Source: Capitella teleta
Lineage: Eukaryota; Annelida; Polychaeta; Capitellidae
Reading direction: 5' to 3'
Assembly (NCBI GenBank): GCA_000328365.1
Contig: KB293367.1
Span: 283,093 to 347,092 of the forward strand
DNA length: 64,000 nt
The notes beneath the pieces are model-generated. The model had not been told where the DNA came from and made no database searches. It saw only the letters and a list, made by a program, of their open reading frames with translations. Positions 27,040-38,095 of this stretch are shown here, piece by piece. How positions within the stretch are numbered: position 1 is the stretch's first letter; the number at the start of each line of letters is the position of its first letter. The translations under genes and the position numbers were made by a program.

Positions 27040-28830
27040 TTATGCAGCACATTTCATTGAACCCCCATGGTACGCGCCTTCTACTGAGCCTCGTAGTACG
27101 GAGCAGCAGTCATTTTTGCTGCATGGGTCGCGTTTCGAGAGCTTTGCGGATGCTCCATGCGCATGCGTGGAACTCTGCTAATTCCGCCCTCGCTTCCGTT
27201 CGATTGCGCCAAGAATGAGTGACACACACGCATCAGATTCAAGCGCACGAACCCTCATCCTGATCATTTTTGCCCCGTGAAGTGAGCCCTCGGTCCGCCT
27301 AATTGGTAGCGAGGATCCGGCAACAAAAGACTCAGCTCTACCCCGCGACCATCCTCGACCTTTTCAGACGCCAATTGACTCCGCGGAGCAACTTCTTTTC
27401 GCTGCCAAATCACTTTGTCAAAGCCACTTGTGTGTTCGCTTGCAAAAAGCATCCCGTTCGACCCCCGGACACTGATTGCTTTTTATGGGTGTTCGAACCC
27501 TGCTCAAACTGATTGGGTTAACTCGGTGTGGGGCTGACCCAGAAAGCACCCGCGAGAGGAGGCTGCACTCTGCCACCCTGGGGGTAAAACACCGCTCATG
27601 ATGCACCCTCTTTGAAGACATAAAAGAGTAACATGCACCCTGGTTGCTTGCTGGAGGCGGACGGCCGGACGACGGCGGTCATCGGGTGCGCATTTCATCC
27701 GGACGGGTCGCGAATAAAATCCTTGCCCAGCGCGCGCTTTTTATGGATTTCCGCTGGAACATAAAAAGCAGACCAAGTTTTCTTCTCTACTGAAAGAACG
27801 CGGTCATAACGTTTGACCGGAAGTGACGCACACGAGAGGGGTACTTACAGCGAATGCAGTGATGGCCCGAGCGGGGTCTTGCATGGGGGTCTGTCTTTAT
27901 GCCATTATATAGGATAAACACAGCAGCATTGTTTCGAGGTGTGGTCTTAGCGGCTCTTTTTCAGACCCTCAGTTGACCCCGCCCTTTTAGTCGGGTCTTT
28001 AAAGGCTTCCCCTCAACAAACTCTGGTCTGTCAGAAAGATTAGCTAACAGAAGCTATTTGCTCGGAAGCATCACGAGTGCTGTGCTCGCCTCGAATCCTT
28101 CCCGCGCAAATCGTGCCCCTAGTCGTTTATTTCGCGCGCCGGGTGCCTAGCCGCTTAGCCCCTGTCAATTATGGGTCGACGTCGATACCCGAGGACCGCG
28201 ACACGGAAAAATATGCAGCAAGCTGGAATTTAATTTGTTGTAATGACCTAGATTTGGATCCGAGTAAAAGCCTTCCTCACGGCGGAGAATTAGCATCTTT
28301 CATCAGCATTATCATTACCGAAATTACATTTACAATGCAAACGTCTGACAGGCACCATGACTCTTTCCCTGCCCAACCCCCGTCTCCCCTTTCACCCCAT
28401 CCAAGCAAACACTTTCGATTTTAATGAGTAAATCCGTGCTTTTTGATCGCGAGTCATCGCGCGTGCGTGCGGCTGTCTCATATAAGCGCAGGTGGGCAGA
28501 GATCGCCCGTAATCATGATCACTGAGCGCAGGTGGGCTAAGAACAAAAAGCGAAAACATGAACAACAACAGCGGCTTAGCCCCTCCTTGGATGAGCGCCG
28601 GTTTAGCACCCTCGGCGGCGCGTAAAAGAGCGCTTAAGCCGGGCGTAGTACGTTGTCCCCACTCCGGCCGCATCTTCCCTCGCACGCAGCTTGTTTTTTT
28701 CTGCGCAGCCGCATAAAACCTGCACCGCATTCAGGGTTTTATCACCGACGGGGTGTCTTCGAGGGCAGCATAGATGGACACTCACTGCCCTCTGTCGTCA
28801 ATACCCTCGTCCCCCACCCCTCAGGTTCTT
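27040..28830. promoter_or_regulatory. CpG-richer block with clustered TTTTATG (Cdx/posterior-Hox-like) sites
   Basis: Compared with its surroundings this block is visibly richer in G+C and CpG. It contains repeated CATAAA/TTTATG cores, including TTTTTATGG at about 27480 and 27740, and ACATAAAA at about 27618 and 27761, plus GCATAAAAC at about 28709. Such cores suit Caudal or posterior Hox proteins. No exon was recognised, so an enhancer or an unannotated promoter is the best guess. Confidence 0.3.
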
Positions 28831-29690
28831 TGAAACGCAATTCTCTGAATATCCATTTACATTCTGCTTTTCTTAGACTTAGACCTACCAGTAATTCATA
28901 GTCGACACGTGAGGGCCTATTTGAATTCGTTTTGGTTTCCTGTTTACGTTATATTTTATGAACTGAGATGCACATAAGAATGATTGAATTTCCATCTGTG
29001 GCAAAAATTTTGTCACGCTAAAAATTGTGATCATAATCATTATGCGTTCAATATGGAGCCAGAGAATCAAATCAGTGTGTTCGCATGTTTATTTTATTAC
29101 TATTATTATTTTATTACATGTACATGTGCAAAATTAATTTTTCGAGTTTCGATATTCCACCTTTCTAATTTTTAAAATCGAACCTGATAACTTTTTAATT
29201 TCCGCTAAGTGATGGCATTCATCAATGTTATTTTTCAAATACACCCACTTTTTTGTCTTTCTCATGCATAAATACATATATACACGCATATATATATATT
29301 ATAAATTATCTATAAAACACTAGTACATCAATACTTCTAGTACAGGTATAAGGTATTCCATAATACATGTACAACCGCTTTATAGATGTAACAATTTACA
29401 GACAATAAAGTGAATTTTGTCCTAATTTGATATTTTCACCAGCTGCGAACAGAAAGTAATTTAATTTTCTCTTCCTTACAACTGAATTTGCAAAACACGC
29501 TCAGTTACGTAACCACTACAGCAGCGTCTCAATCCGCTTCTCACCATCCGATCTGGACCACTATGTCTTTTAATTTCCCTTTCCATGTTTGGAGTGCAGC
29601 TGGTGTTTCGCACAATCCCCCAATAATGACCATATCACGCTTCCTTCAGACCTCAGTATTTCCTTTTTTTAGAGGATTCATGACGTCATA

Positions 29691-29710
29691 TGACGTCATC
29701 ATGGACATCT
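29691..29710. promoter_or_regulatory. Two full CREs spaced exactly 10 bp
   Basis: TGACGTCA occurs at 29691-29698 and again at 29701-29708, separated by two bases, so the two CREB/ATF palindromes lie one helical turn apart on the same face of DNA. Two perfect 8-mers this close by chance is unlikely. No transcription start is evident nearby; an enhancer is plausible. Confidence 0.55.
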
Positions 29711-32700
29711 GGGCCCGTTTCCAAATCCAGCCTCGTGCATCGTGCCGCACCTGGTCTTATTTTTTCATCTTATCCGAATTTATTTTCACGTTTTTTTTCT
29801 TCGTCTGTGCATGCTGAGTTGCCAAGGGCGATAATAGAGACGTCTTGACCGCTTATAATTGGTTGTTGGTCGTGGGATGTTGCGTAGAATGCCACATTTG
29901 GAAACAGCTATAGCCAGGTGCACTAAGACAGGAAACCCAGTGGCCCAGTGGGCGGCTCCGGGGAAATGTCTCGTGTAAAAGAGGATCAGACTCAAACCCG
30001 ACTAGCTCCTCTTCCCGTCCTAACGAGATTGAATCTCTTCCAGCTCATTAATCCCCCTCCCCTCCCCTATTTCCTCGTTCTTGTGAATTATGTAATACTG
30101 AAAATCTCACTGCACAAGCACAAAAAGTGAGTCAGCGCATATATATACCCACAGAAAAGTTAGCGAATGTATAATGCAGTGCTTCTTCAATTGTATTAAC
30201 AGTGGGCAATTAATCCATTTATCGCCCGTGAATGGAACACGAGTATTGACATCGACTAATGCCTTTTGGTCAGCATCGATTCTTGTTTTCTCAGAGACCG
30301 CAGAGCGAGTTACGCAAGAGGCAACATAAAATATGCAAGGGCAGGCGATGCCCCTGCCAAATAACACTAATCAGTCTCCACAATCAGCCGAATAAAAGGA
30401 TCTGGTGCCGGCATTGTGCCGACATGTAATGACCTTCAATCGACCTGCGTTCAACCGGTGACGCCAGGGGAAATGAGCGCCCGCCTTCTTTCCTTGCCCG
30501 TTTTTACCGGGCACCGGTCAGTGGAGAGCACCTCATTTAGGCGCGGCCTCTCTGTCCAGGTATCCGGATGAATTACCCGCGAGACTGAAGACGTCGCCTC
30601 ATCGTGCTCAACTCTGCTCTTCTGGGTCAGAGGTCACAGAACGCGGCTGGTACGAAATGCCTCTTGACATCATCCGCATGTATTTCCTCTGAATGAGGAT
30701 TCTCTTCCGTTTGTGTTCCACATATTATACTAAAATAGTCTTTTAGGAGGCTCATAGAAGGATTATAGTCTACTTCCGGTACGATTACGCATGCGCATGA
30801 TATCACAGTGCCTCTGATTGCGCAACTCGAACAAGGAGCTTTCCAGCGAAAACATAGGAAATCCATTCGCCTGGAAAGGCTGGAAAAGTTTCGTTATTGC
30901 CCTAGAAAGACGTATGACGCAACCGGGATGAAAAGAGGGGGGAGGGGATGACGAGGAGAGGGCGGTGCCTAATTGTACGTCGCGTACAATAAACACCATC
31001 AATATGAGTCAATATCATAAAAGGGGTAATCCCACAGGACCAGCTGGACGTTACGTAACACTCCGATGCCATTTGCTCATAGAAATATAAGCGACGTATA
31101 TCTTCAAAAGGATCGCCGATCGAAAACAATTCCACGGAGATGGCGTCGCTCGGAGGGATCATAAGAGGTCACGACCCTCGCTAGGCCCCTTACGTCATAC
31201 CCAAGAAACGAAGACGAAGGGGGGAGGGAGGGGCCCTTCCCCGTCCATGTCATGCTCAGAGGGTGATGCATGGAGTTGATGCCTTACAAGGCACTCGCTT
31301 CGAAATTACTCGCACGTCCGTCGAACCTGGGTCGGGTTATACAAGGGGCTTGAACTCATTAAATGAAATATGGAAGTTAAAGGGGAGAGGGAAATAATTA
31401 GGTCACGCTGTGCATGCCGGGATCATGCGCGGGAGACAATACGGTGTGCATTCCGTAGTACCGTGTCTCTGTGAATACCTGTGGCCACTTGGTTTTACAA
31501 TGGCAATTAGGGCCCGCAGCAGCGTAGGTCAGTCTTTGCGTGCTGGCGGTTCTTTGGCAGATGAAAAATAATTACATATTGATCATACAGTGCTCGCCAA
31601 TCGATGCTAATGATTCCTGAGGTGGCTATTATACATTTCGGTGCTATTATCGCACCGCGCACTCTCCCTTCTTTCCGTGTCTGAGCCACGTGAGTCATTG
31701 GTTTTTGCCCACTTCCCGCCCCCCCTGCTCTCTACCCCGGGGACTGAGTTATGCAATCTAACAGTGTGCGCAGACCTCAGTGATGTAGGATGGAAATGAG
31801 GCGTCGCTCGAGGAGGAATTGCGCCGAGTCTCTTTGATGAGGGCTTCTACACTTGGGGTATTTTGAGATTAAACAACCCCTAATGAAATCATTGCCCTTC
31901 AATTGCTTGCTGCAAGCGCCGACATCGACGACGAGGGCCAGATGTGTCCATTTCGAACGAGCAGTCCTTTGTTGCCGTAATCAAGATGACGTGGATTGTT
32001 CCCCAAAGAGTACGCCAAGATTCGCTCTTTGCAAGACGAATTACGACGCACTCCACTGCAGAACTCACAGCCATCCATCTCAGGATTAAACATGCTTAAT
32101 CGCTAACATCACTCGATTCATTTTTAATTCAACAGGTGAGCGACGAAATGGACATCAGTCATTCGGAGAGGGTGCGCGAATGGAGGGCGCGGCGGAGAGC
32201 CTCAAAAATTGGTGGTCGTTTCCTGATTAGGCGCTCATCGGCTTACAACTGGGCTTCCTGTCGCGAGGAGAGACTTTCTTTTCCGGGGACCTAACCCCCC
32301 TCCCCCTGTAGTCCATCTCATCGTCCAGTTATGAGCGTCATCTGAGGCCAGTCGTTGAGTAATAAGCTGACAGAATCTCCCTACGAAAGGATAAAAGATG
32401 GAAGAAAGGATTAAATCGCCTATGAATAGCCTCATTAAGTTACCCTTCGCTCTGTTACATTGTTCACAAACATCGAGATATTCCTAGAACAGAAAGCAGA
32501 GGCAACTAATTATTTCAGCTCAACTGAGCCTCCGTGGTGACAGTAATTAGACACATTGACTTCGTTGCTCTGCCAATCAGAATCGCTTGACCTTTTTATC
32601 TTTCCTGTGCGCTCGGCAAAGGTGACTGAATTACAGGTGGCCATGTATATATATATGAGCTTATAATTATGCAGGTATAGACGGGAAAGCATATTCCATG

Positions 32701-33971
32701 TGAAAGCTTTGTATAGACACATGATTCGACGATATCCAATGTTCGACCCTACGTGGTCGCAGGGTAGAATGATCAGAATCTGGCAATCCAGTCTGGTGAT
32801 TCGAGGTCTAAGGATGTTTTCCTCTTTTGCTAAACCTTGTTGCTGATGCTAAGACTGTATTTACGCGACATCCAAAGTATAATATCATTGCTGCGGCTTA
32901 ATGCCTGCTTCATTACGAGCAACGCCTTAACAGGGTTCATGGGTAATGTCGGAATTATAAGTAACCGCTTAAAGCGAGTACATGTAAAGAGAACGAAAGA
33001 TATACACGTGCATGCAAAGGCGTTTCTTTGCTCGTCGTCTTCTGTGTTATATTTCTGTCCATTTATTTCGATAATAAACCCACTCTCCTTATCTTAGAGC
33101 ATGCCCCATAGGATATATCATAGCCTTGAAATTGAAAACCTTGATAAAAACAGTGCCTCGCAGTTTCCTCTGTGTTCTGCTCGTCTGGTTGAATTACACG
33201 CAAAATAATTTGATCAAGGCGGATTATCCACACATACAGTGTCCATTGCGCACCCATCAACCTCACGGTCGCTTTTACTTCAATTAAGATACACCTGTAC
33301 ATATATCGCAGGTGCCGGCGATGATCATGAATTGAAGACTCATTGCGCAATCATGCAACAGGACGCTGTTTCAGCGAACGCATCTGCCACCCATAAACAA
33401 TGTTTGTCGTCGTCATTACATCGGTACTACACACGCAGAAGCATCGGGTTATCACACTAAAAATGCTTCCTGGTATATCTCAGTTCCTTGTAAAGAAAGT
33501 TAAACGACTAATGAATACACGAGTCGAGATGGAGTACGCCCAGCAAATGATCTCGGGTTCTTGCTCATAACTGAAAACAGCTTATACCTGTGTCACCCCA
33601 TCGAAAATTAATTAACAGCGGGTGAATGTTAGGAGCGAACAAGAGATCTCTGTCTTGACAAGGTTGTACCATTGCGTATAATACTTTTTATTGTGGCCCG
33701 GGTTTTAACATATATTATTAAATGACATTGACAAGTACGCAAAGTGTTCTTTAAGAAGGGGCTCTTGGTGGGGGTATATTGCGAATCAATTTTCTGTCGC
33801 TGATATTCGATCGAAGCCAATGGATAGCTCCCTCGAAAATAACCGGCTGCCCACCCTGATTACGACGCTAGGGCTTATGACGTGCTTCCACGTAATTCAC
33901 GTCGAATTAATTGGATATTTTCCCTGCTTCAGCACGCAAAAATTCGGCATCGATTTCATCTGGATGACGCC

Positions 33972-34024
33972 GATGACGTCATCACGTGAAGATCGGATCA
34001 CCATTTTGCGTGGCGGCATATATA
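33972..34024 (+). promoter_or_regulatory. Compact promoter-like module: CRE, E-box, TATA
   Basis: The 12-bp palindrome GATGACGTCATC (33972-33983) overlaps a CACGTG E-box (33983-33988). It is followed 35-45 bp later by TATATA (34019-34024). The order and spacing are those of a TATA promoter driven by CREB/bHLH factors. An ATG at 34032 opens only 19 codons, with a weak possible donor (CAAA|GTAAAT), so any transcript could be non-coding or spliced to unseen exons. Confidence 0.4.
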
Positions 34025-36899
34025 GACTGACATGAACAAAGCAGATCAAGGAGGCAATGTCACGAATTTCAAAGTAAATACCACGAAATAAAATAAATCA
34101 TGATTTTACATACAGCCTGCGGTTGTGGGCTCGAGTATGAAATTTAATTAAAAAAAAGCAAAATTACATGTATTTAATTACAATATTTATTACTATGAAA
34201 CAATTATCATATATTAGCCAAGAGGTCCGTGTTCGGACAACCTAAGCATCAACTTTTGAGAAATTGAATTTAATTGATATTGGTGTTTGCCAGGAGACAC
34301 AATGTGGCATGGTTATTCGTTCTCATCTTTATCGTTCGGTTCATGCGGAGAGGTAGCCACTAAATGCCATCATTATTCACATCGTCAGTCGGGTCCCTGT
34401 CGATCCAGTTCTGAGCGCCCTGCTGCAAATGCATGCTTAGTGCAATCTACCTCTTGCGCCATGTCAGGACTCTCGAAGCGTAACCACGCAGAATGCAGGT
34501 AAGGTTAAACTGTTGACAGTATTCAATAAAGTATGGAAGATGGATTCAACGGCGGTGTGATATAGCGGTGGCTTTGAAGCGCTTCGCTTCGGAAGATGAC
34601 CAGCATTGTTGCCGTTGCATCGCGAAACCATTGATCAGAAATTCATGACGATAACAGAGAAGAATTTGAGATCAAAAACCGAAGGATTGAAGAGGGATAA
34701 ACGACTCCCTCGGTGACCCTGTCCCCGAAGGCATGATGCGCTCTCTACATGAAATGCTGCTTGTTTTACACGCAGTCATGCATTGACGACATGAACAGAG
34801 GACGACAATGGCGACGACGTGGTCTGTGGGAAGAGAGTAATTGAGGATGGAGAGGGAGGTGTAAGTGAGCAGTCGTTACGGGACAAAGGAGAGGCAGGCC
34901 ATTTGCGTTTTCATAATGAGTGAGCGTTTAATCGATGCTAAATGTGAGGGCCTTGTAGGGGTTGAGAGGCCGCAATAATTGACGGATTATAAGCTGCCTG
35001 CAATCTCCCATTCGTCATTTAGGTCCATGTCATGTTGATCTGACGTTCGCGAGGTCGTCATGCAGATCACTTGAAAATAATATAACATGCAAACAAAATG
35101 TCACGTATCAATCATCGGTGGTTTATGGCGAACGAAGGTCAACAGAGGATTGAGTTTTAAGTGCGTATCTATTGAAAAGTGTGAATGCTGTGAAATTTCA
35201 AAGGAGTAAATTAAAATTATTTTACGGGAAATTCACGTGTTTATTTGTATAGGGAGGGAGATTAAATAGTCTCAGATTCAAGGATGGGGAATCCGGATTT
35301 ACTAAAACAAAGTTTTCTTGGTCTCGGTTGATTTGTCCTGAGGCATACATGTGAATCTTGGCAGGGAGAAAAGTGTATATTTCTATATTTCCATCCACCA
35401 ACAGTACACACAACATGTAATCACATGTAATTATTGTAAAATTATAACCACAGGTAAAATATACAATCATTGTGCCATAAAACTCACCAAACCATACCCT
35501 CAAACCCAATACATAACACCGGAGGCATTACATACATGGGGAGAAGGGGCAGGATGTGTGATAGGTTACCCATAATGCATCCTGTTAACAAACCACGCAA
35601 CTACTTATCATATCTCGAGTGGTTGATTCTTATAAAATATAAGCAGACATTGTGATTATCTTTGGTGTTTAACAGGTACTGTGAAACACACAAAAAACCT
35701 TGACACACCTCTTCTGTTACGTAACCAAGAGCACTTCGTTTGACTTATTATAACCAGCGCTTGTGATTGCATGAAAAACCCTTCATGTTCTCCTATGATA
35801 AATGATAACGACGTTATCAGATGTTATGCAACACTCATAAGTGCGTTACGAGCTGGTTTTGGCCTGGTGCGGAGAATATGTCATTGATTGAAAAACATCA
35901 AAATATGTAAGACACGCAAGCGTAGCATCATTTTAGCATCAAAATGACTCAAATGAGTGGAAGCATTTGTGAGTTAGCGCATATTTATGTACAAGTTAAT
36001 ATCAGCGCAGATTATAAAAGCCTCAAAGTTCATGATCATGTCACGGGATGAGGAACATATAATTCCTAATAAAAGAATGATATCTTTTCCCTGTTCATTA
36101 TTTTGAGTCAGCATTAAGTAGACCTAATCTAATGTTAATGCATAGCATTTGTGCCATACATATGACGAGGAGAGGGCGCTCTCGTCGACTAACCCTCCAC
36201 CGACAAATGAAATCGACAGCAGTGGAATTAATTATTGACGTTATCTATAATTATTGAGGTCTCGTCCATTTTTCATCATTAATCTTTCTGCCTTTGCGTG
36301 AAGGATTTCGAAGCTTACAATGTGGAGAGAAGGCGTCTGTCCCTCTGCATCGCATCACCATGGCAACGAAGCAATCTGGTCTTCTTTCACGCACGTTTGA
36401 ATTCGATCTCATCGCTGTTATGATAATGTAAGCCCACTGAAAATGACGTGGAGAGAAGCATGAATGTTTAGTCGTCACAAGGGGCTCTTTAATTGGAGTT
36501 TAGGCCCGGAAATATTGAGACTCTGTCGTCTTTGAGACAATTCCATGTTATTGATACGTGGATTATATTTATTAATCGAATTGATAGCGTATGCAACATT
36601 AGACTCAATTTGCCACCATATATTCACAACGCCATTTCGCGGAGTACGGTGGATTTGGTGCGTTATGAATTGCCAATTGATGGCGAAAACACCATCATAA
36701 CGTATTTCTTGGCATGGATATTGAGGCAAGCTTTCTATAATATTATACCGGATACGACATCACCCCCGAGCCATCTCCGTCTCGCACACAGAAAAATCAT
36801 TATGATTGTGATCATGATATTTTCTGAAGTTTCGCATACCAATAACTTCGTGCTTGTTGTTAACCACATCGATTCACAACTTTTATAAACTTCGATCAG

Positions 36900-37140
36900 C
36901 TAAGCTTTTTTTTTTTTTTTTTTTTTTCTTTTTTTTTTTTTTTTCGGGGGAATTTGCGGATCGTTCCTATGACCTTTTTTTTTTCTTTTTTTTTTCTTTT
37001 GTTCAATTGGAAAGATATACTACTGTCCTATCTGGTGGGTAACAGGAAGCAAGTCTCCATGTATTCTGAGCGTTCTGAGCATTTTTATGGAAGCGACGCT
37101 TTATAAAATAAATTTTCATTTCATTTTCATTTTCATATAT
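36900..37140. repeat. T-rich tracts and probable non-LTR retroposon tail
   Basis: Two long poly(T) tracts (about 36906-36944 and 36975-37000) are followed by about 80 bp of unique sequence. This ends in ATAAAATAAATTTTCATTTC with repeated ATTTTC units, a tail style seen on LINE/SINE 3' ends. No coding part is recognisable, so the call rests on the tail alone. Confidence 0.3.
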
Positions 37141-37574
37141 ATGTACCGCATTCTACTTATATGATATGCGCTGTGAGTATACCTGTGGTGGAATTCATTG
37201 TCGCTGGCATCTGCATAGCTACTCAGTTTTCCAATTAATCTTTGTTTAAAATTTTCAATTACCCCTGGAGCCATTTCGATGCAGACTCTCGGTCTCCGCA
37301 GTGGAGATAATTATGATTACCAATATTAGTAGCGAACTTATCAGCCTTGTCAGTGATAATCACTGAGAACCGAAGTCCGCAGTGCGTTATGATATTATAT
37401 TCCATTGATCATCTCAGACGAAATGCGTTATGATTTTTTAAAACAGATACTAGTTTTTATAACAATCGGTAACAGATGCAGTTGATATTATGCAGTATTC
37501 ATCTTGTGTACCATCAATTTCGAGATTGCCAGTTGAGAAACTTATTTATAGGGGTGTCTCTGAGTATACTTAAC

Positions 37575-38095
37575 AGCAAAAGAAACGCAACTCAACAAAA
37601 ATAACTTTATAAATCACGCAAATAATTCATTGATTTTTTAGAGATGTTAAACGGGATCCAGAGGCGGATTGTGCCGGCTTCGAAATCGACATGCAGGTCA
37701 ATTTCAGTCTTATGTAGAGAGCAACAGAAGGTTTTCACTCAAAATTCACGCAAACAATAGACATGTCGATTTTATTTCGTGAATGAGTAATCTGTATCCA
37801 TGCCTTGAACATTTGCCACCTTGCTTTTTGCGATGCCAGCGGTGGCAGCGGATTCTGCGAGCGGGAATGAGCCGCCATCAGGTCTCTCGCCATTTTGGCG
37901 TCAACCCCCGCTATACAATATAACCCGTCTATCTTCGTGATTACGTGAATCGGGGTACTGTCCGAGACAGAGCCAGGATAGGAGGGGGTTGGGTGACCAA
38001 TGACGCTCTGCCATGACGTCTATTGCAATAGACGCCAGCACTGAGCCACCCGGATCCGGCATCTTCGGAACCAATTCCTCCCAGCTACTGCATCT
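37575..38095 (+). mobile_element. Tc1/mariner transposon remnant (copy A)
   Basis: Starting near AGCAAAAGAAACGCAACTCA, this segment is clearly related to the copy at 50.5 kb. In the plus frame it encodes a Tc1-type helix-turn-helix beginning RWQRILRAGMSRHQVSRHFG at about 37845. This is followed by pieces resembling the linker (DYVNRGTVRDRAR) and a later HPDPASSEPIPPSYC motif. The catalytic DDE domain is missing and stops interrupt the frame, so it is a dead deletion derivative. Its right edge abuts the 3' end of a LINE at about 38090. Confidence 0.75.

Larger units (their letters stand above)
7201..35725. promoter_or_regulatory. Dispersed array of PAR-bZIP/C/EBP-type sites (RTTACGTAAY)
   Basis: The exact palindrome TTACGTAA occurs at 7202, 7708, 8294, 10784, 16982, 17782, 20926, 23095, 29505, 31051 and 35717. 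Ten of the 11 sit in the full 10-mer RTTACGTAAY, the consensus of PAR bZIP factors (HLF/TEF/DBP) and NFIL3. By eye I found none in the rest of the window. At about 58% A+T one would expect fewer than one in this span. Close variants with the same R...Y flanks add more: TTACGCAA at 14114, 17724, 20859 and 30310; TTGCGYAA at 11073, 23211, 30816 and 33345; TTACATAA at 9456, 10278, 10647 and 23464; and composite TTACGTCA at 9748, 18511, 20738, 26249 and 31190. Flanking sequence is mostly unrelated, arguing against copies of one repeat. Confidence 0.6.
18255..37500. other. Gene-poor interval upstream of hunchback, part 2
   Basis: No protein-coding similarity is seen in either strand. The interval contains further bZIP-type sites, two CRE clusters (29691 and 33972), a CpG-richer stretch at about 27.0-28.9 kb, microsatellites and a duplicated segment near 24 kb, and a probable retroposon tail at 36.9-37.1 kb. 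Short frames in this region have no splice or homology support. Confidence 0.5.

Noticed and set aside
27480-27510. tRNA B-box-like GGGTGTTCGAACCCTG
   Set aside because: No cloverleaf can be built around it.
36854-37042. Phe-rich frame
   Set aside because: Translation of poly(T) tracts.
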